A DNA stretch of 64,000 nt from Serinus canaria (taxonomy: Eukaryota; Chordata; Aves; Passeriformes; Fringillidae): contig NC_066323.1 in assembly GCF_022539315.1 (NCBI RefSeq), positions 4,875,719 through 4,939,718 of the forward strand, read 5' to 3'. Made by a program: the position numbers and the translations under genes. Of this stretch, positions 24,801-38,729 are shown one piece after another. Every line of letters starts with the position of its first letter. Position 1 is the stretch's first letter. The notes below the pieces were generated by a model, which searched no databases, had not been told where the DNA came from, and saw nothing but the letters and a program-made list of their open reading frames with translations.

Positions 24801-26782
24801 TAGATGTGGAACTCCTTTAGTGCCTCAGCTGGACCTGCAGTAAATCGATACCTGTCACTGGAAGGAGGCTTGAGCTCAAAAAAGCACAGGAGTACAGTTA
24901 AAACTTGTGTTGCAGTTTTTATTCCTTTTGCAAACAAGTCAAGATGTTGGCTGATACAGGAATAGGAAAGGAAATATTATTCTCTCAAGAAAGCAACAGC
25001 AAAAGCACAAGCAAGTTCGTGATCTATGTGAAGTCCTCATATGCAGGCCTGCAGGAAAACCTGTAGCACTGCTGAAATTTATGCAGCAGGGTTTTTTTTC
25101 CAGTTGAGCACTTTAAATGTAACATTTTCATAATTTCCACACAGTGGTAATAATTTTATTGCTTTTCTTTATCTGTACCTATTACTGTTCATAGAGTAGC
25201 TGCTCAGTTCTGATAACCCAGTGGAAATGCATTCCAAGTGTAACTCAACATTTGCAGAATTTCATAAAATTCACTGAATTTCCACTTCAAAGTACACTGA
25301 AACAGTTTACTATGGCTCCTAATAGACATTTTTAGGTTTAGTATTTTGATCTGAAAGCAGTTATTTCATTTCTTGGTGATTTATGTTTCTTTTCTGAAAG
25401 AAATTAGGGTTTTCAAAGTTATCAGTCCATAATTAAGATTTTACCATTAGCTAGCCCATCACTGTAGTAGCAAAATCGTGGCCTATGGGAATACAGAGAA
25501 CAGCACTGGATGAAATAATCAGCCTTGCAGAGCCAGACCCAACTGCACAGGCAAGATTTTGCTCAGAATTTCAATAGTTGTTACCAGATCACACATAAAT
25601 AACTCTCGAAAAGGAAACCGACCCAGCCAGAAATGCATTTATCTGTAGGCATGCTTGCACTGGTTCTTATCCAAATTCTGTCTTTATTAAGTCAGTCAAT
25701 CCTTTTAACAGGACCTTTAGTTTCAAGACTGAGGCTTGGTTTTTACCCTCTCGAGCTGCAGCAGTCCCAAAAAAAGGTATCTGAAATGTGTGGAAGTGAT
25801 AAACACGATTCCCACTGGTCTCCATTGATATATTCAGGCCCTGTCTTGTGTTAAAATGAATCGATTGTGTACATCTTCAGAAGTCAAACACTTTCAAAGT
25901 AAAGTCTAAATTATAAAAATAAGCCTCTACTTGAATCTACAGCAGGCTGTTAATGATTGTGATGGTAGAGTTTCTTTCCAATAAACCTTAGAATAAAGCG
26001 TTTTCTTGAGCTGGCTTTTTATAAAGCCTTTTGGTCTCTGCTCAGGAGCTCTCTGTTGCCTTAGAGATACTCTTGTATATTGTGTGCATGAAATAAACCC
26101 AACAGAACTGCCCAGGGGCTCTGCCACAGTCAGTAAAACAACACCCAGGTCCCACCACCAGCTCCAGCTCCCAGTGGTTTGCCAGGCTGGTTTGGACAGG
26201 GTACATTGTAGATAAATGGAGGCGTTTGAAGAAATTAAGGAATTAAGTATTTATTGTGATCCAAAGGTGAAATGATGAAGATTTCTGGTCTACAGACTTT
26301 TTAATATTTTTCCCCTCCAGGTGGCATTTGCTTTGATTGAGTGGTAGAAGTTATTTTGTATTTTTCTGTATTTTGTTACCTTGGTTATAGTTTTCATAGT
26401 TTCATGCAGTCATAGCAATCCCTAAAGAATAAAGATATAAATCTTTATTTGATACTGCCATGATGAGGGAAATAATTTGTCATTTTCCTTAATTTTGTTT
26501 CCACTGGAACTGCTTTTAAGGAAAAATCCCCAGCCGTGTAATTTGTGTATAAAACCCTTCCACATTATCTGTGCAGCTTCAATGATTCTAATGGCACTGC
26601 AAGAATACACACAAAAGCCAAAAGCTGTCTTGCTTATTTTAGCAGTACTTTGGTACTTTTTCAGGCTATCAGATGTGATTTTGTATTTTTATTGTCATGG
26701 TTTGAGGAGTGAAGCTCACATTAATTTCCACCTTTCACCCTTAAAATCTGAAAGCACTCTGCTGCAGAGCACAGATATTCTC

Positions 26783-26865
26783 ACATTCCCATTTTTTAGG
26801 TGTAAGAACTAAGATAGAGGGAGACATAGAACTGCTGAGAGTCCCAGAGAGGATATTACCTAGTG
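26783..26865 (-). mobile_element. MIR-like SINE fragment, reverse orientation
   Basis: CCCATTTTTTAGGTGTAAG followed by AACTAAGATAGAGGGAGA and later AGTCCCAGAGAGG follows the order of the reverse complement of MIR (CCCATTTTACAGATGAGGAAACTGAGG..., then TTGCCCAAGGTCACAC). It is heavily diverged, as expected for this ancient amniote family. Confidence 0.4.
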
Positions 26866-28994
26866 TCCCAAAGAACATATCTACCTACAGGGATGCATTA
26901 AATATGGCATTAACTCCTCAACCCACAGCGACTTCACTGCAAGTCAGCTTCAGTCCAAACTTTGCCTTTTCAATAAATTAAAAGTGAAGCTGGAAAAAAT
27001 ACATGCTGAAGGTTTTGAGTTTGGCAGGAAAGGCTTTCATTTACACAGACTTCCTCCATAAAGTATGAGCAGCTGAAATTTGCTAGAAAGAGAAATATAA
27101 ATATTTTTTACTCCTTGAAGATTTTTCTTTAGGGTTTTCCCAAGAGATAATGATTTGTGTAAGATTTCTATGACCATATCACTAATAATTTAAGTATTTC
27201 AAACATTAATAAAGAATTCCATTGATCAAATATGAAAGAAAGATTTTTTTTTTTTTGCCAGCTGTGGAAAATGTGTCAAACCTTCCAATGAAATTGCAAT
27301 AGGGCATGATTCTGCAATATGTCAGATATCCTCAATCCTTGTATTTTCAGGAAGTATAAAGATTTTACTGTTTTTTGGAAGGCTCTGGGTTTTTTTTAAG
27401 GATCTATTACTGGTGTCTATAAGATTCTTATAAATATTTAAGGACTGTTTCAACGTAGGCATGTGATTCAATGGGAGTCTTTCACACATAATTAGTCAAA
27501 TTGTAGTCCAGGTTGGATAAGTGCTACAGAAGAGTCTAAATATTGAACAGCCAAAGCCAATCCGATTCTAATGTAAGCAGCTGCTGCAGTTCTTCCTGGA
27601 GGAATCTGCTCTTTGTTTCTCTTTGGTCTAGCATGTTTTTCTGGCTCTTTTATCCTTTTGAGTAAACAGAGTGTATGAGAATCTGAGTCTCTAAGTGCAC
27701 ATGTATAATTTAATTTTTACAAGAGATTTCACTCCTCCTAGCTCAAAGTCAAATGTATGCATGTATGCAGAATCAAAGCTTTGGATTACACTCAGAAAGT
27801 GTAAGTAGGAGTTTGGCTCTGGAACGAGTTTTAATCTACCCCTTTTATTTGACCTCACATTTATTTTGATGCACAGAGATATTTTCCACTTAAAACAGGT
27901 TTGTACTGCAAGTATCCAGCTCCCCCATTATTTCTGACTGCCTTTATTACAGGAACTGCAGAGAATCTCTTATTGTGTGTGCACCTACGTGTTATGGTTT
28001 AAATAAATAATTAGAAGTTGGAATAAAAATAGAGACAAATATACAAGCTTCTATCCCCCATACACACACTGCATACATTCTTTGTTGGTTTCTGAGAAGA
28101 ATTAGGCCTCTAACTCTTTCCATGCTCCAATATGGAACTGACATGTCAGAGTTTTATTCAGTGTACTGTGCTTCCCAAAGCAGCCCATTAACTTGAATGC
28201 GGGTTGCTTTGGGATTTCTTATCCTAGATAAGTGGTAATAGTTATTAAAAATGTGGCTGGGCCTAGGAAACCCTCTTGCAAAGATAAACCCACAAAAACC
28301 TGTCTGTACCATCCTGTGGAACTCACCCTCTTGGTGTGATCCTACAAGCCAACTGAGCTGACCCACCAATTATTCCTCTGGTCAAAGTGAATTTCTAGGC
28401 TGATAAATCTGTGCTAGTAACCTGTACAGAGATGAACTTTGTCCCTACAGAGATGTGATTTTAATCTATCATTTAGAAAGTATTTGTAGCCAGCTTTTTG
28501 TGCAGTAGATTATTGATGGCGCCTCTTCCTTTATGCTTGGGATGTCAAGTAAGTCAGGCAAACTCTACAGAATTTCAATGGACTGGCTCAGACCTCTCTG
28601 AGGCAGCAAATAAACTGCACAGTGGATTGTGTTTTCATATATTTTGCAAATGCTTCAGAGAAAAATAGATCACCACAGACACCGAGACATGTACATGATT
28701 CAGTCTGAAACATGGACATGCTTCCAAAAAATGCAATAAAGAGCTGTTTTTTATTTGGAGATGTCAGGCTCCTGGAAACGTGTGAGCTGTGGTGATCTGA
28801 CACCAGTTACATTATGGCTGCTTCCAGACTTCTCATATTTGGGTAGTATGATTGAAGCTTTAACACAGCATGCTCTGTACAAATGACAGTACTTTGGGCA
28901 GAACATGACAGATTTTAGCAAACAGATTAAAGGAAAGTTGAAGTGACTTTCTGCTCTTTTTGATTATCTTTGTGTGTGTGGTCTCATCCTGTCG

Positions 28995-29006
28995 CCACAC
29001 GTGTGG
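28995..29006. promoter_or_regulatory. 12-bp palindrome centred on an E-box
   Basis: CCACACGTGTGG is a perfect palindrome with a CACGTG core at 28998-29003, the type bound by MYC/MAX, USF or HES/HEY-class bHLH factors. The motif is seen; any binding is inference. Confidence 0.3.
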
Positions 29007-31717
29007 AAATATGTTACATATCATAATCTCTGGTGCAAAAAAGAAAAGAGTGAAAATGAGTGGAAAGGGTTCTTCTCATCACATGGAAATTGCTGAAAGA
29101 GACTCTGTTGGGGGTGGTCCAACCACTTTGTACTCCTCCTCATCGGTAGTGTTGAGCAGGGGTGTAAGTTGTGGTTCAGTTTAAACAGCATCAGTTTTGC
29201 AAGCTGACTGAGAAAAGCCATCCTCTGTGCCTGGTTTGGAAAATTAAACTTCCTAAAGAATGTCTTGTTTTGCATGTGGGATCAGAAATTCATTTAAAGA
29301 TAAACTCAGAATTTATCCCTCCAAGTCTGCATGGTAAAGGTGCCTAATATTTTAGGTGGGATTGGTGGGCAGCTCGCCCTCAGGGCTGGCTGTAGAGGTG
29401 CCATGTGTACCTTCTGGCACTGCAGTTTTTAGTTTTCTTACCCATGCAATGAAATTTTATTGATGCAGTGTTTATTGAAGACCTGCTGCATCACAGGGGT
29501 CCATCACAGGAAGATAAATCAAGGTTGATGTATCCAGTGTATTCTTCACTGGAAAGTTGTGTTCTATAGGAGCAATCATGATTAGCATATTTTTGTCACC
29601 TGGGAATTGAAAACCCCAAAAAACCTTGTGCTCTTGGCCACTGAGTTACCAGGGAATTGCAGGTGATCCTGTTGCCCTTACAGTGGTGTCCAAGCCATCC
29701 TCACCACGCTGGCTGGTGTGACACAGAGCCCATGAGGCACTGTGAGGATTGTGTCTCCTGTGCAGATACAAACATGCCATCCCACTGCTGTACAGAATCA
29801 AGAGTGGGATGGTGGAATTTAGTATCATTTCAAAACCCCATAGTCTCTCTGCAATGCCAAGACTGCAAACAGGGAAGCCATCCACTTACCTGCTGTGGTT
29901 GGAACATGGATATCACTGCAGTGGAAAATAGTCAGGCAAAAACCAGATTATTTCCTCATAACTCCAAATGCTTATTAATGTTAACACTATCATTCATTAT
30001 TTAGTTTTTCTGTATTTAATCTCTGACCTAAAGTGCTTTATAATCAGGAAGCAGTTTTTATCCATCTAATCCCAGCTGGCATTTCTGAATCTACTTACAC
30101 TCAATTTATTATATTTAGGTAATATTTTTTTATTCATTATCAGCATAATTCTACAACTGTATTATAATTGTTAATGGCCAATTAAAGCAGATTAGGATTT
30201 TTAAACCTGAAAGATATTAAAACAATTCCTTAGTATGGAGATTAGAAGCATTTTATCATTTCAGTCAACACTTAATTCGCCTCGCTTACCTGAACATATT
30301 AATTTTGAGAAATTTCATTGCTCTAAAAAAAAAAACCTCAAAAAAAAGTGAACTTCAGCTAGTTTGATACTCCAAAAAATTAATAAAGGATTGCAGGTTG
30401 CACATACTTTTGATAGTCCTGTTTTAGTTTTTGTTCCTTAACTGGAACAAATATTTTTTGCAAGTCCTGTGAAAAGGTTTGTGGTATGATGGATAATGCA
30501 TTGTGAATAATTAGACAATGTGAGGCTGTAAATCCCAACCAGAACAATGCATCTCTCCCATTAGCTGTTTCTCCTGTAAAGGGCAGTGTACAATGATGGA
30601 GCAGAGCCATTCATTTTAGATACATTCCACTTGCAAGTAATCTTTCATGTGAAAGGAAAACTAGATGTATGATGGTTTACATGTCAATTAAACCATGCTA
30701 GGAATGAAAGAGCAGTTTCAGAAGCTGGAAAACAAAGTTTTTCAGATGGAGAATTAGCTCTTGGCTAGAGACTAATACCTGAGCAGTGGCCTCATTATGG
30801 GCCTACCTTCCTTGGCTTCTGGCATTTAACAGTGAAAATGAACGGGAAGGACTTGTCTGGTAATTAGTGTGGGTTGGGACATCTGAACTGTCCCAGCAAG
30901 AGCATCTGAACTTTCCCAGTGTAATGAAAGAAAACTTCAAAGAAGTCATTAGTCTTTCAGTTCAGTTGGTGGATTGGCTGATTGGGTTGGGGTTTTTTAA
31001 AGGATTAGCTCCCTGCTGTGGCAAATAAGTATTGAAATGCTGGAAATGCTGATTTTCAGAAAGACTCTTCAGAATGAAAGCTGCTTTTCCTTTCTATTAA
31101 TCTTATTCCCATGTGTCACTAGAATGTAGAAGGTGGGGAAAATGGGTAGGAATCTGCATTATGATAGGAGTGCACTTTGACCTGCTTGTGATATCATCTC
31201 CTTTGTTGGATTTTGGAGTTTTTCATGCTGGAATGTCAATCAGCTGTCTCAAATTCACGGGCCTTTAAAATAATTGAAGTGGGTGAAAATGCACCGATTA
31301 GGACGATAGTCTGGAATGGAAGGATATATTCATAAGTAGATAGTTCTTTAATTTTAGTTGCTGTGTCAAGTCTCTTTATGCCACTATTTCACTGCCTCTT
31401 GTCCAAAGAAATAATTTCCTATAAACTGCTCCAGGTTTCTGCCTTTAGCCACAAGGACAGGCATGCTGCATTTTCCAGTGCTGGTAGCTTGCCAATAAAC
31501 TAATAACACAGTGTTCTTCTTAATGAGGTGGCAGTTTTCCTACCTCTGAAAATTAAGAATGCCAGTCTGCAGCAATTTGGCATGAGGTAGTTCAGCTCAT
31601 ATCACTCTCCTCCAGTAGCAGCAAGAACAAAGTGTGGTTATTATCCATAAGCCCAGATCGAACTCAAAGTTCTATATGTCATTTATCTCTAGCTCATCCC
31701 CTAATCAGCAGTTAACC

Positions 31718-31790
31718 TATAGAGGTGAGAGAGGCCTTCCCATAAGTATTTCTGCCCAATATCACACAAGTGGCAGACAGGAATGGGAAG
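31718..31790 (-). mobile_element. MIR-like SINE fragment, reverse orientation
   Basis: GAGGTGAGAGAGG, then CTGCCCAATATCACACAAG and TGGCAGACAGGAAT, keep the order of reverse-complement MIR (cACAGAGAGG, TTGCCCAAGGTCACAC, AGTGGCAGAGCCGGGATT). Gaps and substitutions show great age. Confidence 0.4.
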
Positions 31791-34590
31791 GACTAGACAA
31801 GAACTAAAACATTAATCACCTCCTCACCTCAGCCTGTAGATATTTGCATATGGATATTATTGTGTAAGCAAAAGGAAAGAGATCAGCTTATGAATGTTGA
31901 AAAATTAAATCAACCTTTACTTAGAAGAATTATTTGTACTTCTAAACTAACAAGACTCAGAAAAAGCAGGGTGCTGCAAGATGCAGTGTAAAAGTGCCAA
32001 TAATTTTACATGGATCTGGTGTGCTCTTTTCTGACAAAGCACCCCTTGAGTAATGACAGCAAATGCTGTGGCAAGTGAAAAGAAAATACTTGTTATTTTA
32101 AAAAATGCATGAGGTCAGAGAAGTGACTGCGAGAAATGACAGTAGATCTATGTCCTGTGTATTTTCAGTCTTTCTGCTGACTCTTGTGGAAAAATAAGTA
32201 TGTGCTATTCTTTACACCAGTTAGCATTGCAGAGCCATCACATCCCCAGGAAGGGATGAGCTGATTTCTGACCTGGCTGTATTAATTAAGTCCCAAATGT
32301 AGACTCTTTATTGTAGAGGATGACACATGGACCATAAACATCTCAACTTGATGTTCAGATCTCAGGCAGATTTTTAGTGGTAAAAACAAGGAAACTTAGT
32401 GAGTCAACTAAATCTCATCAGGAGTCACAGCGATGAGCATTGAACTCACTGACTCCACTTACAGACTCATTTTTTCATCATGTAATTGCATTTTAACAGA
32501 AATTTCTTTTGGTCCTTGTCCTTGAAGTCCTATTTGTTCATCCACAAAACAGATGCTCTTTATTCCATGGGTAGACCAGCTCAGCACAATGAAGACTTCT
32601 TTAGCTTCTGTAAAAAAGATGGAACTTTTTAGTTCCTTCCAAATCTACCCCAACATACAAATGCTACTTAGGTATTAATAGAAAGGCAGAGAAACTTCCC
32701 ATTCAAAACTCTATCCATCTTTTTCCTTGTGCATTTGCCTTTTCTTTCCTCTTTCCATGCTTTCACCTCTTTTTCTTTTCCTCCCTCTTTAAAGAAATCC
32801 AACTGGAGAACAAGTTTTAAGGAAGTGGAACTATTTCTGAGGACACTAGGAAATTACTGTGTGATTAAAAATGTGAATTTGCAGTTTTGTCCACTGATAA
32901 TGTTTAGCTGTCCTGTCCTGCTAAGGGCTTCTTTAATTTTAACAGCTGGCACTCTTTTTTATCATTGAAATCATAAACCCTTATGTAATTGACTTACATA
33001 TAATTTGTATTTATTTCCTTGCACATTATTAATTTTTGGAATGTATTAGTTCTCAGTGGATTCTGCCATGTAGCTCTGCACTGTGCCAAATATTCAGCAT
33101 TGATTTTCATATTGACTTCTACCAATTGTGCCGTTAGTGTGAAATGGATGGGAAAACACATTGAATGTATCATTCTGAATGTTTTCATTCTTCAATCTGA
33201 TATTAATAATTCAGAATGTATTTAAGAGACAATACGCATTTAAATCTATGCCAAGAATTGAAAATATATTTACCACAGGCGCCTTTGACTATGTTGGTTA
33301 TGTGTTGGCTTATTCACTGTAATTTTTCCTTTCCCTCTCACTGTCATGTGCATTCCCTCCTTCTGTCCCATCCAAAGCACTGCCACAAAAGTCTGTCCTA
33401 CTCAACCCCATGACTCATCAAACAAAACCACTCAAGGCCCCAGCTGATGTACTTGTATAATCTCAAATGATTCCTACTCTCTCTATTCCACCAAATACTT
33501 TCTGCTCTAGATAAAAAAGCCATGCTCTTTGCAGCAAACTTTTTCTGCATTGATGCAGCAAGTCTCCAAGAGTTTTCAGCCTTCTTGTGAGGCAGATGGG
33601 AAATTTTGTGACAATTTCAGTTACATTTGAAATGGCAGTTTTGGATGGATTCAATATGGAAATGAAATTCTGACTGAAATAGAAATTCTCTGTTTTTATT
33701 TTCAGTTTATCTTGGATTGTGTTTTCACTAGCTTTGTGTTTACAGTTCAGCTGAGTCAACTGTACTCTGTGTTTTCCCGCTTGCCTAACCTACTCCTCCC
33801 TGATAAGAAACATTTTTCAAATGTATATTTTATTGCAAAAATGCAAGCTGAACCTTACCCTAAACTCCACGCCTATGGAGCAAACCTTTCCAAATTATCT
33901 CCCCCTACTGTTATTTTTCTGTGGTTCAAATGTGTGTGGCTTTTGTCATTCCTGTGCTCTGTTTGTTGTACACAGCTCTGTGCTCATTCCTCTCCTGCCA
34001 TTTCCATGTTTTTTCTCAAAATGTTGTCATGCCAGAAATCTTTCCTTCTCAGCTGAGTGTGCCAGTAATCACTCCTCATTCAACATGTCTGACTGTCATT
34101 CTGTGTTTTCTCTCATGTTGGTTCTTCTTGTCTCCTTCTGCATCCAGGCATTTTGGGACAGCAGGTTATATTATTCCATATTGGTAAACACCATGTGAAT
34201 ATATAAACTTATATACATGATTCTCAAGAATTGTGCAGAGACGAAGAAATGATATTTTAAAATTCTTTGGGATGGATTTCAGTTTGGCATGTGTTGACTT
34301 GTGCTGAAATTGCAAATGTTTTTCTTTTTTTTGAGTTGGTTGATACTTGAGTAGTTCAGATGGTGACTATCTGACAAGGAGCAGTACAAGACAAAGTGAG
34401 GCTGAGTAGTATTTGGGACAGAGAGGTGTGAAAATAATCAGTTGTGTAGATGACACAAGCAAATGATATTATGCCAGTTGATTTTCATTTCTTTGTGAGG
34501 TTACAGCTCTACATAAACAAGCTACTTTGCTTTTTCTGTAGAGCATATCTTTGATATTGATTTCAGAGTTGCTTTATCTGCATCTTTGTC

Positions 34591-34610
34591 TGCTAGCTTT
34601 TAAGCTAGCA
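34591..34610. repeat. 20-bp near-perfect palindrome
   Basis: TGCTAGCTT and AAGCTAGCA are exact complements around a two-base TT centre. No gene or known operator context. Confidence 0.7.
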
Positions 34611-35665
34611 AGTCTGTTGAAGTTAAGTGGACATTTTCATATTTCTGTACAATTTCTTTGCACTTTTTTCCTCATAGAAGATGTCAAGGAAAGCTTTCAA
34701 GCCTTTTTTATGACTAATGCTTTGTTGATTTATCGTGCCTTTTCCCACCTGCTTTTCTGCTGGGTCTTAGTGTTAATGGCTTTTTGTTACCTTCCACACT
34801 TGTGCCCCAGTGTCAGAGATAATAATGGTTCTGTTTTGGGAGTTGGGCATGACACTTGGGTGCAAATACTATTGCTATAGGAGAAAATGTGTTGGCAAAT
34901 CTCTGCTCTGAAGGATACCCACAACCACTGTCAGCACACGTGGCAGTTTTACCACAGCAATGTCTTTTAAGACCAACATTCCCCAGCATGGTTAAATCCA
35001 TGGATTACCCAGTCTGACAATCACTCAGTAGCACCATTTCCTTCTTTCTGGATGTAGCTCCAAGAGTAGAACCAGGCAAACCCTGCCAGCCTGAACCTTC
35101 ACAAAAATTAATGCCTGATGTTAAGGTCTGAGAAGCCCAGGCTCATAGAAAGATTGATCTACAGAATTTTTACAGTCTTGAATTCTACAGAAGTGGCAAT
35201 ATCAGCTGTTTCTGAGGTGCTTATCCTTTCTCAAGATAGTACCTTGAAACCACTTTCACCAGACAAATTCAGCTGCATTTTTTTTAGCCTCAAATTTTCA
35301 TCATTTTATCTCAAATTAGTTGAAACACAGATCCAGTTGCTTCTGAATATAGTCTTCTGAGAATAAAAATTGAGTAGAAATCTGCTTATTAGTCACATTA
35401 AGTTTGAACTGAATGTCTCCAATTCTACTCCAAATTATTCTCGATAGTAGATTTTATTGAAGTGCTAATTTTAAGTTAACTTTCATAAATAAGGGGGTTG
35501 ATAATCAAGTTATAATTTCTGTGTAAATTGCAGTGTTATATTTATGTGTGATGTCATTGTCTAATTTATGATGAAAACAACTTTCCATTGTTCATGCATT
35601 TCCTGACTGGATTTCTTTCCTGTTGTGCAGAGTCACATAGCACAGTGTACAGCCAGAGTATTTAC

Positions 35666-35679
35666 TTTTTTTTTTTTTT
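35666..35679. repeat. Poly-T run (14)
   Basis: A T homopolymer followed by GACAG, resembling a polypyrimidine tract but lacking a convincing exon behind it. Confidence 0.7.
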
Positions 35680-35819
35680 GACAGGGTAATACAGAACATT
35701 TTCTAACTTATCTCCAGAAAATCTCAGAGATCTGACAAGATAATAGCATTTGCTGTTTCCTGTGCCTTTTCCCCTTTAGTTATTTAGTCTCCTATCTGGT
35801 GCTGTGAGCTCCTTAGCTA

Positions 35820-35945
35820 AGTGCTACTTGATTGTTTAATAACTAAGGTGCTTTTCATAATGCCCATCATGCTGCCAGCAACCATGCTGTTTATTTCATT
35901 CATGTTCTGATCAATTGAGTACTAACTAATTACTATTTTGGGTTA
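35820..35945. promoter_or_regulatory. Candidate conserved noncoding element
   Basis: Unique AT-rich sequence with several homeodomain-like TAATTA, TTAATAACTAA and TGATCAATTGAG strings and no low-complexity runs. The call is by appearance only. Confidence 0.15.
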
Positions 35946-36870
35946 TCTCCAAAGGCTCTTTGCCTCTGCAGTACCCTCCATTAGAAAGATGCTGTATCCT
36001 GGCACTCAGTCGTGTTGAGGTGTGTTGTAACTAATTAATGGAGAGCAGTAACAAATAAATTCCTTGGTCCACAGGACCCAAGTTGTGCAGATTGCCAGCA
36101 ATGCTGAACCACTCACATGAAAGTGCTCTGTAGATCTTGAAAATTATTTTGCTTTTTCTTATGCTGGATATGGCATAATCCTGTTTAAAATATTTAGTGT
36201 TGTGCCCTAGGCTAAACATCTCCACCAGGCCTGTGGTTAGAGGCTGTGGAAATGGCCAAGCACCCATCAGGGGTGGAGAGCACTTACTCTGCACCTGCAC
36301 AAGAGCCACTGGTGTCCTTTCCTCTGCATGGAGCCCAATTCACTCTCCCCAAATCAAGCTCTCACACCAGCCTGCATTAAGTGGGGAAGAGCAGGGGATT
36401 TGCTTGAAAATTGCTCTGCTGCTCTGGGCCCAAATGTGAATATAAAAACAGCCTTTGTATTGATATCTCTGCTGTCTTTTCTTCCCTTTCTCTTTGAGCT
36501 ACTTGTAGGAAAGACAGATCTGGCAGAGAGGTGGCTTTGTGATCACAAACTTGTTAAATTTGGCTTGCTTGTTGGTCAGTCACAAGGAGCTCCTATGAAA
36601 GGAATGACTCTGAGGGAGTTTTAGATCTTGTCCTCCAAAGTGGTTACTGGTTTTCTGCTTGCTGTTAAAAAGCTGGAAGAAAAAGCCCATTCAATTCCAC
36701 CCAATCCTCAGTCATTGCAGGAGGCACCTGTAACCACTGACTTCAGTGGAAATATTTGTCCTGCAAAGACGAAGCAGTGATAAAAGCAAGTTGCTGATGG
36801 AGACAATGTGAAAGGTGATCAGGGCATGCTTTTAGTGACAGCAAATGTGCCTGCACCTTCCACAGAGACT

Positions 36871-37327
36871 GATTGAGCATCCAGAGAAGAGCAGCAGAGG
36901 TGGTGAAGAGTCCAGAGCACATGACTGATGAGAAGCAGCTGAGGGAACTAGGGGTGTTCAGTCTGAAGATGATGAGGCTCAGGGGAGAATTAACCTGTCT
37001 ACAACTCCCTGAAATGAGGTTGTGGTGAGGTGGGGGTTGGTCTTTCCTCCCAGAAAACAAGAAACAGGACAAGAGGAAATGGCCTCTAGCTGTGCCAGGG
37101 GAGGTTTAGAATGGATATTAGGAAAATCACCACTGAAAGGGATGTTGAGGACTGGAAAAGGCTACCCAGGGAAGTGGAGGAGGGGATCCCTAGGGGGATT
37201 TAAAAGATGTGTGAATGTGGCACCTGGAGTTATGGCTTAGTGGTGAGTTGGCAGTACTGTGTTAACAGGGGGATTTGATGATCTCAAAAGTGTTTTCCAA
37301 TCTAAATGACCCTATGATTCTATGATT
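36871..37327 (+). mobile_element. CR1 LINE 3' end (avian type)
   Basis: This is a 5'-truncated CR1 retrotransposon copy of about 460 bp. It starts at GATTGAGCATCCAGAGAAG-type sequence. It runs through the family's end-of-ORF2 and 3' UTR landmarks: GGGTGTTCAGTCTGAAGATG, CTACAACTCCCTGAAATGAGG, GGTGGGGGTTGGTCTTTCC, CCAGGGGAGGTTTAGAATGG, TTGATGATCTCAAAAGTG and TTTTCCAA. It ends in the diagnostic short tandem GATTCTATGATT. 5' truncation is normal for CR1. The remaining reverse transcriptase C-terminal frame is broken, so the copy is dead. Its terminus supports an avian or sauropsid genome. Confidence 0.93.
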
Positions 37328-38705
37328 TGTATTAGCAACTGAGATTGTAAAAGGGATGTCAAAAAAAAAGCTTCGAACTCTACATCTCCTTAAATGAGAA
37401 ACATCAGAAATCGTAATGGAATTGGGAAAAGCTTTGAATTTAGTTCTTTAGAGAGGGATCTAGTGATGTTCCTTCAGGCAGTTCATAAGAGAGGCTGCTA
37501 CGAAAAGAATAACAGGGAGTGATTTACATTATCACCAAATTCAGTCTTGAAGCCAGTAATTTTGGTGTTAACCTACAATTACAGGCAATCACTTCCACTT
37601 GGCTGGTTGTTCCAGCCTGTTACTGTTTAGAGTGTGTACTTACCTAATGCTCAGCTTTGTGCTGAGTTGGTTCTGCTTTTGTTGCAATTAATCAGCTATG
37701 TTATACTTTCTTCATGATGTGGCAAAAGGCTGAATCAGTTTAAACTGGTTTTCAGGTAGCCTTAGTGTGGAGATAGGACTGAATTCCCCCAGCCTTAAGA
37801 CAGCTTTCTCATACCCTCCTTTCTGGTGCTCAGAAAACACAAGAGCAGAACTTATTGGATTGCTGATGGTCTCAGTTGCTCATGGATTTGTTTGCTTGCT
37901 TTGCTAGGAACATACCAGGGTTTAATGCAACAGCATCAATTTTCTCTTGCATCCTGCAAAGGTTCCAAGCAGACTTGTGAGCCTGAGGCTCCCTGTGAGC
38001 AGAGCCCTGGGAAAGCACCCAAGGTCCCTCTGCTCTCTTCAGCCACACAGTGATGACACATTAATGTAATACCAGCAATGTCATTGATGATCATGCTAGG
38101 ACTGAAATGAGACCAAGAAAATCTCAAGCACCCTGTCCTGGTGAATTGAAAAATCTCAACTGCTTTCTTGTGAATAATTTTATTGCATCACTTTAAAAAG
38201 TGCTGGAGCAGTTTCAGCCTTGCTTTAATTGTTTGTATCTGAAAAAGTGAGAAAATAGAGATGCAGGTTTTAGGCTTTTCAGTGAAACAGCTTAAAGATA
38301 ATATTGAAGTTTTTGATAATTAATAAGAGTTCTGTGTGACACTTGATCCTCTTGTTTTCATAAGGATTTCTAGCTTTCTCAGGAACAGAGGCCTTTGTGA
38401 AGTTTTGCTGTTACAGCTTTGTGTTTTTAAAAAATAATCAAACCTTTTGCATAAGTTTTCTGTAAATTCTTCTCATTAGGCAAAATATTATTTGATTCAT
38501 TTAACCCATCTACTTGTGTGATATGGCAGCCACTTCATTAAACATCTCAATGAGGATAAACAGAAAGCAAGCTGTCTTACAAAACCAAGCTTTTGTGCTA
38601 TGTGTTAAACTTATTAGTCTTTCCAGTTTTCCATATTAAAGGATGATTAGTGCTCATAGCATAAAAATTATAGCATATAAAAAACTGAAAAGGTTTTTAT
38701 AGCAG

Positions 38706-38729
38706 GCACACACACACAGATACACACAC
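38706..38729. repeat. Interrupted CA microsatellite
   Basis: GCACACACACACAG, TA, then CACACAC: two CA arrays separated by GATA. Confidence 0.85.

Larger units (their letters stand above)
12766..36870. other. Noncoding stretch between promoter unit and first CR1
   Basis: I see no supportable coding gene in these 24 kb. Frames up to about 174 codons occur (for example minus strand 15636-16160 and 17786-18292) but have no recognisable domain or splice context. Contents are homopolymers (13038-13057, 35666-35679), small duplications, perfect hairpins and MIR-like SINE fragments, listed separately. A GC-richer patch at 15060-15350 is unassigned. If the + strand promoter at 11 kb is real, this could be its first intron. 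Confidence 0.55.
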
